Origin: Nissolia schottii | Taxonomy: Eukaryota; Streptophyta; Magnoliopsida; Fabales; Fabaceae | Reading direction: 5' to 3' | Assembly (NCBI GenBank): GCA_003254905.1 | Contig: QANU01028969.1 | Coordinates: 310,001 to 374,000, forward strand | DNA length: 64,000 nt | Shown here: in pieces, positions 57,004-64,000 of the stretch | Position numbering within the stretch: the first letter of the stretch is position 1 | How the letters are laid out: each line of letters begins with the position of its first letter | Translations under genes and position numbers: made by a program | The notes under the pieces: generated by a model | Databases searched by the model: none | The model's input: the letters and a program-made list of their open reading frames with translations, nothing else | Told to the model about the DNA's origin: nothing

Positions 57004-58500
57004 TATAATTTATTTTGAATTTTGTATTATAATATATTTCTTAAATTTAATTTTTTTTTATCATACTTTATGACTTTCTTGTGCATAATATTCAATTTTT
57101 TCTATGCAATCTAAATATCGGATTGACTCTGTTTAACCTAGTCATTACCAAGTTGAATCTAGCTCAGAGAAACAAGTATGGTTAAAAAGTTGAATCGGTT
57201 TCAGTTCAATTTGATCCGGTCATGTACACCTCTAGGGAGAAGCGGGAATTATCAAGTTTGAGATTTTAATTTGCATTAGTGTAAGTTAATCCTTTCTCTC
57301 TCTTCCTCTTATTCAATTCAACATTTTCTTCAACCTGAAAAATGTTAATATATCTTGTTTTTTCTGGGTAACATTCAATTAATCTAGTATGAATTTTCTA
57401 CACACCTTAGTTGGATAGATTGTGACCACGACCAACACACACAATCTAGGCTTTGGTTGTTCTCATTTTCATATCGCATTACGGCAAAGACCACATTCGC
57501 TTGAAAAATTATGTCGTGCATATAAACAGTAATGGACTTGACCCTTGAGGCCTATTAATTTTTCATCAATTGCTATTTTCAGCAAGACACAGGCCTAACC
57601 TAATGCCCCATTTGTATATGTGGGTCATCAAAATTGAAAACGTGGGTTGGATCATAGAATGTGGTGGCATGGCACTAGAACACCCTCTTTTAAGCCACTC
57701 GAAAAATTAAGACAAAATCCACATTTTTTGTCCCTTTATCGTCGAATGAGGTAGTAGCTTTGAGCAACCAAGGTGGAAAACTGGAACATTCTGCACATAT
57801 TGCTCTTCCATCCAAGTGACAAGCTACACTAGGCTAAGTTGAAGTGACCTATACTCTCCAAAACCTAATGCCAAGAAACTGTATTTTGTGTGAGCGTTTT
57901 TGAAGAGTTTTTTTTTAAACATTTTTGAGACTCAAATTTGAGACATGAGTTAAGGAATTGAAATACCTACCACCTCAATTAACTCGCGTCAGATTTTAGT
58001 GAGCGTTTAATGAAAGCTTAATTGAGTTATGCAATATAACAAAGAGATTTCTCCTGTACCTTCTAGTGTATTTAGTCTCTCTCATTAAATTTTTTATTTT
58101 TGATAATTTTTAAAATTAAATTTATCAAACTTTGTGATTGATCTAATAGAGTATATTAATGTGATATATTGACACTTAATATTTTTTAATATAATATTTG
58201 TGGAAATGTTTATTATAAGTTAAATGATCTTTAAATTTGTAAATCTAAATAAGTTGGTTATTGTCAATCATTTGACAAGTGAATAGTTTGTCAAAGATCA
58301 TATGAAACATGTAAAATAACAAAATTTAATGAATTTAATTTTAAAAATGATTGAAAATAGAAAAAAATAATAAAAGTTGGTGAATATCCTAAATGAGACC
58401 AAAGAAGCTTCGTTGCCATAACTTTTTAGATTAAGCCTAAGAATACATCTAACAAAAATATACAACTACATCCCAAAACATGAACACTTCACACCTCATA
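57004..58500. other. Intergenic region
   Basis: No gene or repeat recognised; AT-rich. Confidence 0.5.
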
Positions 58501-58504
58501 TATT

Positions 58505-58680
58505 TGTGAGAGAATAGATTTTCTCATGTGTAATTTTCACATGATAAGATCATATGTAATTTTTTATTATCAATTTAAAATGTGTGACTTATACATGATA
58601 TAAACATTAAAAAAATTGATGATAAAAAATTACACATAATCTTATTATATGAAAATTACCCATTAAAATATACATTCCCC
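58505..58680. mobile_element. Fold-back element (family F1, copy 2)
   Basis: Left arm tgtaattttcacatgataag ... tgtaattttttattatcaattt (about 58530-58577) pairs with the right arm (aaattgatgataaaaaattacacataatcttattatatgaaaattac is its near-complement, in pieces, 58613-58661) around a ~35-nt loop. The outer motif tagattttctcatgtg matches 36401-36416 (tagattctgtcatgtg). No TSD identified. Confidence 0.6.
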
Positions 58681-60424
58681 ATGTCTAATTTATTTGAGGA
58701 ATACTATAGCTCTTTCATGTAGGTTGCATACGCATTCGATGCAGCAAAGGGACGAGAAATTTTTTGGGTCGTCAAGGAACTAAACTCATTCGATTTCAAT
58801 TCGATGGCCCAACTTGACAAATGTTCACCCGTGCAAAATGGGATTTTTAATGAATATTGGGCCTTTATAATTCTTTTCAAATTCAATGAACCAGTATTGT
58901 GTCTAGACTCTATAGGTGTTTTTTGGAAGAAAAAACAAACAAGGAAAACTCTAGAGATTCACGGTTCAAAAGAGAAAAGAGAAATGAGAATTAGAAGTCT
59001 TTCTTTTTTGCAAAAGGGAAATTTCTTCTGACAGGAAAATAAATAAAACCATATAAAAGTTAGGTGACGGCTAAAGTGATTCTTGTAAAGTTCTGGACCA
59101 CCAAGACCAGGGTATCAGTGCAAATTATTAAGAAGCTTTTGTATTGCAAATTAATCCTTCTTCTTATTAGGGTTGCAAAACTTCTCTCGTCTTTCCCCCT
59201 TTGTTCTGTGTCTGCCTCTTAGTCATCTAGTCTCAGCCACCAACGGACTCGCAACCACAACTTCTATCTCAAAGCCGCTTTGCAACGCCGAGTCAGTGAC
59301 GTCGTCACTCATAACAATATGCAACATTACCTTTTTAATTCCACAGGCCTTTCTTACGTTTTGAAGATTGCACACTTGCGACAGTCCCATGTCCAAATCA
59401 CCATAAAGCAGCCATTGTGGTGATAAGACCTCAGAAGGACCCGCTCTAAACGAACCCCGATCTACCTCTATTAATGTTTAAAAAATAAGACATTTTGATA
59501 AGTGACTCTCATTACAAAATAAAAATAAAATAATTTTAATTATAATTATAATTATTAAAAAATTGACATAAAGTCATTTTTAAAATTAAAAATTAAAAAT
59601 TAAATATTAACAAAAGTTCAAAACATACTTAAGATCAAATTAGTCATCATCATAAAAATTATATATTATTATTTAATTATGAATAATTATATAAAACACA
59701 AAGGATATAAATTAAATTCTAGTATAAAGAATTATAATTTATGAAACATGGGAAAATGCTTGGTACCAACGACTACAACATGAGTAGAAAGATGAAGTGG
59801 TCCCTAGTACTTGTGCCCTCTCTTAATTGGTTATAGCCCACTCCCTCGTTTTTCCTCACAAAATCATTTGTACTATTTCTGCTATAAATATAATATAACA
59901 TTCCATGAATTAGAAATTTCAAAAATATTATTTTAACTCAAACTTTCTACGAAGGGACATGGTGGGTCCATGGGCCATGATGGCCCACTGAAACACGTAC
60001 CGGTGCAAGTGAGAATAAAAAGGTCAAGATTATATAATATTAGAAATAGCCACCGCATCCCATATTACTTTAATGTATACCTCTTCTTTCTGCCTCCAAC
60101 TCCAACCTCGTGTCAATTAATTAATGTAAAATAAACCTATCCATCTTTTAATTTTTATTTTTATTTTTTGTCCATTTGCTCTCGCCTACGAAAGCGATTG
60201 ATTAAACAGAAAAATACAGGAATCATCTGTTTGCTCCGATAGCTTCGTTGTTATTATCCATGCTACATAAAATCGCATCTAATCGCCACCATCCACTTGT
60301 AGATAAGAGAAACTACGAATCTTTAAAAAAATAAATATTGGTGTCAACTTTATAATATATTATTGCACCGTTAATTAATGATTTTATATAATTGATTCAT
60401 GTGTACTTACTTATTTATAGTTAT
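58681..60424. other. Intergenic region
   Basis: No gene supported. A 75-codon frame (58804-59031, +) and a 63-codon frame (59173-59364, +) lie in a stretch less AT-rich than the neighbourhood and with leader-like sequence, but I recognise neither product. Confidence 0.45.
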
Positions 60425-60735
60425 CATGTACAATCATTTTTAACTATCATGTACAAATATTTTTAACTATCGTTTATTAATTTATTTTTAACTAAGGTGT
60501 GCAAATATCCTTTAATTATCAGGCACAAACATTTTCAACTATCTTCCACAAACATTCACATGTATGTACACAAACTTTTTTTACATATTATACAAATATT
60601 TTTAACTAAAATGTACAAATTTTTTATTATGGTGCACAAACATTTTAAACAGTTGAAAAAGTTTGTGCACAACAGTTCAAAATGTGTTGAAAACGCTTGT
60701 GCACAATAGTTCGAAATGTTTGTGCACAACGATAA
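60425..60735. repeat. Inverted tandem array of a ~28-bp unit
   Basis: The left two thirds repeat a unit like actatc-tgtacaaa-atttttaacta with drift (caaatatttttaactat, caaacattttcaactat, caaatatttttaacta). From about 60656 the same unit appears in the opposite sense (tttgtgcacaacagttcaaaatg, cttgtgcacaatagttcgaaatg in pieces). The two halves could pair as a long imperfect hairpin centred near 60650. A terminal-type motif ggtgtacatgtagca follows at 60855, identical to the right end motif of 4014-4240. Confidence 0.6.
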
Positions 60736-61418
60736 AGTGGGTGCCCGCAATGTGAGAATGGAAGATGGAGAGTGTGGAACGTGGGCGCCATGTGTTTTGT
60801 TAGTGGACCATTTGTATAAAATCGCTTAGATGACAATACAGTGATAATATTTAGGGTGTACATGTAGCATGACTGATCTTTGAATTACTATTGCTTAGAC
60901 TTGTTTGATCAATCGTAAATGTTGATTTATTTGGCATAATACTTTTTTTTGTTTAATTAACATATCTATTTTCTTCTTAAAATTGATAGAACAAAGTCGA
61001 ATTAGTAATGCTTTAGGAGTTAGTAACTAATTTTGATGCTACAACAAATTGTATTGCTTAAGAGGTGTCTATTGTCGGTAACAAGATTCGAGATCACTAA
61101 AGTTGGTACATTTCTTTCAATAAAATATTTTTTATACACAGTCAAAATCGAACTTCTAATTAAATATTTAAGAAACCCAATTATCTACCAACTCTTGTTG
61201 GTTTTGATAATACAACAACAATGCTTTGAAGAGAATGTGGAATGAAAATGTAGAATTGGATCGGTAAATTCTATTCACTGTATGACTTATTTTTGACACA
61301 AACCTTTTTTTATTACAAATTGTAAAAGATATTATTTGCTCAATTTTGAGAAATAAAGCATTAAATATTAACTCCTTTTAATAAATGTGCTTTGTTAAGA
61401 ATTGAGTTTATATTCTCA

Positions 61419-61602
61419 GGGTTTTGCTAACAAATGCCTTAAGGGAACTTATTAAAGAATTTAAAATAGAAATGTTTCATTGAAAATGTAAAAATTTTAA
61501 GTTTACAATGCATTAAACACTTCAAATTTTTTATTTTTTAATAAAATTTAACCATTTTAAGTTTCTTAACAAGTTCCCTTAAGGCACTTGTTAAAAAAAC
61601 TC
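61419..61602. mobile_element. Mutator-type MITE, 184 bp
   Basis: The arm gctaacaaatgccttaaggg + aacttattaa (61426 on) is complementary, with few mismatches, to ttaacaagttcccttaaggc + acttgttaa at 61565-61593. Flanks atattctca (61410-61418) and atattctta (61603-61611) are 8 of 9 identical. No coding capacity. Confidence 0.7.
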
Positions 61603-62560
61603 ATATTCTTACTTAATATATGGGGATTAAATTGCTTTTCACTCTTCTGGGCTATTTTTGGCCCTAGCTTGTTCACATGATGTTGTGTCAATTGTGTTGG
61701 GTCAAAAACCACCTGAGAGAAATTGACATCCAATTTAGCAATAACTAGGAAAAAAATAAAGAAGATTGAGATTAGTGATGGAGGAATAACTATCAAGCAA
61801 CATAATTGGTTGATCTAATGATACTTATTCATAATTTATTAGGTGATTTCTTAGTTATCTTACGGGGTAAATATTCTATGATATTTAATTGATCCATTTT
61901 AAATAATTTTTGCAATTAAATTCATCAATTTTTGTTATTATGTCATGGTTTATATGATTTTAATAAACTTTTTATTAGTCAAATCATTGAAAGAGCCAAC
62001 TTATAAGAGGTTTAGAGATTTGTGAACCATTTGAGCTTATGATGCACCTCTCTACAAATATTGTTTTAAAAAGTATTAATTTATCATATTAGATCATATA
62101 ATTCATCAATATGTCATATTAGATAATGAAATAATAACAAAAATTAATGAATTTAGTTATAAAAATGATTAAAAATGGATAAATTAAGGATAAATATTAT
62201 TGTATACCCCCTATTTGCACACCTGTTACACACCCACCCTATTTTTTTTAAACTCTCGGCTGACTCAGCAAATTGCTAACCCTAACCAACCACACACCAT
62301 CTTCGAGATAACCACTCCTCCCATTCCATTTGTTCTGTTCCTTTCGTTTTTGCTCATTCTCTCTCTATACCATTCTGTTTTGGTTTATTACTTCTTTGTT
62401 GCTCATTCATTCTTGATTTCTCGCTTTTTGATCCATTCATTTTTTATCTGTTCTGCTATCTGTAATTGATGTCAACGAATCCATTCATTTTTGGCAAGGA
62501 GTCGTCGTTTATGGAGTTGTTGGAAAGATTCAACAATGCTACAGTGGCGCTGCCTAAACT
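61603..62560. other. Intergenic region
   Basis: No gene supported. Around 62190-62470 the sequence is pyrimidine-rich with an open 89-codon hydrophobic frame (62200-62469) that I regard as composition-driven. Confidence 0.45.
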
Positions 62561-64000
62561 TGTAACATTCCGATTTTCCGTTAGAGAAATATTCGTAAAA
62601 TATAAATAATTAATTAATTTTCTAAGCATGATTAGGGAATTAAGATGGAAAATTTTAGCTAAAATAACGCTAGGAATTTGGACGTGTCGCGGTAGAAAAT
62701 TCGGCAGACAACCGAACAGCCGTTGTTCACCGATGAACCTTTGGCACACAAAACGGTGTCCGTGAAAATAATCTCCCGGAGAAAAATGTCACAAACACCT
62801 TTAATATTAATACCCTTAGGTAGGTGGGAATTAGAGGATCGCGACGGTCCAAACGGAATATTTTTCAGAGGACCGTGTACGACGCACCAAGACTGCGAGC
62901 GATAAAACACGAGCAAAACGGAACCGGGAGAAAATGAAATTTCAGCATCTGAACTTGGAGAGAGGGGGCTGCACGGTTTAATTGCTGAATTTTCAGCCTC
63001 CTATAGTCAACAAACATACTCCTTAAAATGTGCTCCAAGACTTACCATCACTATGCAACACTTACCATCACTACCTTACTCCATCACATCACTTATTTTG
63101 CCATCAAAATCAAATTTTCTCTCCAAAATTCTGGCCCAAAACCGTGTGTGTGCCATCAGCTTGTACAAGAGGATTTCATTCCCAAAAATCTCTTAAAATA
63201 CACATAAAAGCAAGTCTTAAGAACACTCTTTGGCATTCAACAAATTTGAGCACTTTTCTCTTGTCCCCAAGCTCTCAAAACCGAACCTCCCAGCCCAAAT
63301 CCTCTCATCTTTGCTTTCATTTTCTTCCTTCCAAAATCAAGAGGACAACCTCTTCACCCTCCACCTTGCTTAAGGATCTTCATCTTGGAGAAAGGAAAAT
63401 CTCAAGCTTTGGAGCAACAAAGCTTCTTGGACTTCAACCCAAGCTCACCACACCACATCAAACCAACACTCAACAAGTGGGTAACTTAGGCTTTTACTCA
63501 CTCCCTAATGCTCTTGAGCTTGTGGATGATTATGTGTGTTATGTGTGTTTATGTTTATGTTTATGTGTTTTATGCCTTGAAATGAACTTGCATGTGTTGC
63601 TAATGATTTGATTAGGATAAATATAGTTTTGATTGTTAAGATTTGTGGATAAACTCAGTAAAACCATTCCTTGATGGTTCTATGCCTTTTTGCATGTTTA
63701 TGTGATTTATGAGAAAATGCACATAATGTGTTTTAGGCTTAAAAATGAATTTTCTTGCATTATTAATGATTTGTTTTAGATGAATGTGATTTGAAGATGA
63801 TAATAAGTGATTTATAAAGGCTGGAATATGTGGAAAATGTTTTAGGGTTGTACATGGAAGAGTTTTGAGAAAAGGTGACATAGAGCAAAAATTGGATTTT
63901 TGGCATAAAAAGGGCAAAATGGTCATTTCGGGAATTTCGGGTACTTGGACTAAAAATCTGGGTTTCTTTTTATGAAAAATGGGTTTAGAGATATCAAAAA
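62561..64000 (+). repeat. LTR of a Gypsy-type element, right end outside the window
   Basis: Starts tgtaacattccgattttccg, parallel to tgtaacatcccagattttcc at 8822. It shares further collinear blocks: gaggatcgcgacggt / agtagatcgcggcggt, atttttcag / atttttgaa and gataaaacacgagcaaaacggaac / gataaaacgtgatcaaaaggaagc (in pieces). A 193-codon frame (63030-63611) lies in it, low-complexity and unrecognised; I treat it as LTR sequence. No TSD can be tested because the right end is missing. Confidence 0.65.

Noticed and set aside
63030-63611. 193-codon frame as a gene
   Set aside because: Low-complexity Ser/Leu/His-rich product with repeated Cys-Leu at the end, located in a Gypsy-type LTR; no domain recognised.
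1-64000. A new defence, biosynthetic or other multi-gene system
   Set aside because: The cellular genes belong to unrelated, well-known plant families on both strands with separate promoters; everything else reads as TE remnants. No co-directed cluster of unknown genes is present.

Overview
This is a plant nuclear window, AT-rich and full of transposable elements (TEs). I infer a eudicot, most likely a legume of the soybean/bean group; that rests on my recognition of the protein families and no search was run. There are two assembly gaps (10061-10358 and 36978-37875). I see no CRISPR array, operon, rRNA or intact tRNA gene.

Layout. (1) 1449 to about 19800 is one decayed Ty1/copia element that served as landing pad for a nest of later insertions. 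Its reading frames rejoin across each insertion. It is split by a solo LTR (2447-3924), a short Mutator-type element (4014-4240), a SINE (5067-5156), a 10.6-kb Mutator-like element (MULE, 5336-15910) and another solo LTR (17408-18864). The 10.6-kb MULE carries a plant-mobile-domain (PMD) gene, itself split by a second, mudrA-bearing MULE (6718-14596), which in turn holds two solo LTRs (6908-8352 and 8822-11577). (2) 19950-21480 holds two non-autonomous Mutator-type elements. (3) 21874-42715 is the gene-bearing part: an RTM2-like alpha-crystallin-domain gene with a membrane tail (+), an intronless QUIRKY-type multi-C2 membrane protein (+), a five-exon short VDAC/porin gene (+), a fragment of an HIR (SPFH/band 7) gene (-) and a five-exon NPF4-type transporter (-). 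(4) 43854-57003 is again TE territory: a Mutator-type MITE, a SINE, a complete but decayed copia element on the minus strand (46916-52865, matching LTRs and target-site duplication, TSD), and a second nest (Mutator-type element, then an LTR-like element, then copia pol with a 3' LTR). (5) 57004-64000 has no recognised gene. It holds small fold-back elements, an inverted tandem array and the start of another LTR running off the window.

How things work together. The cellular genes are independent eukaryotic units and share no pathway that I can see. Their products are predicted at membranes: plasmodesma/ER-plasma-membrane contact sites (QUIRKY type), mitochondrial outer membrane (porin), plasma membrane (NPF, HIR) and a tail-anchored HSP20-like protein. 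The clearest message of the window is the relative order of TE insertions. I did not find a convincing new biological system. The points I would follow first are the PMD-carrying MULE with two inward-facing genes, the dense TCGAAT cluster in one LTR, the NPF gene whose first coding exon is only the ATG, and the repeat arrays inside the minus-strand copia element.
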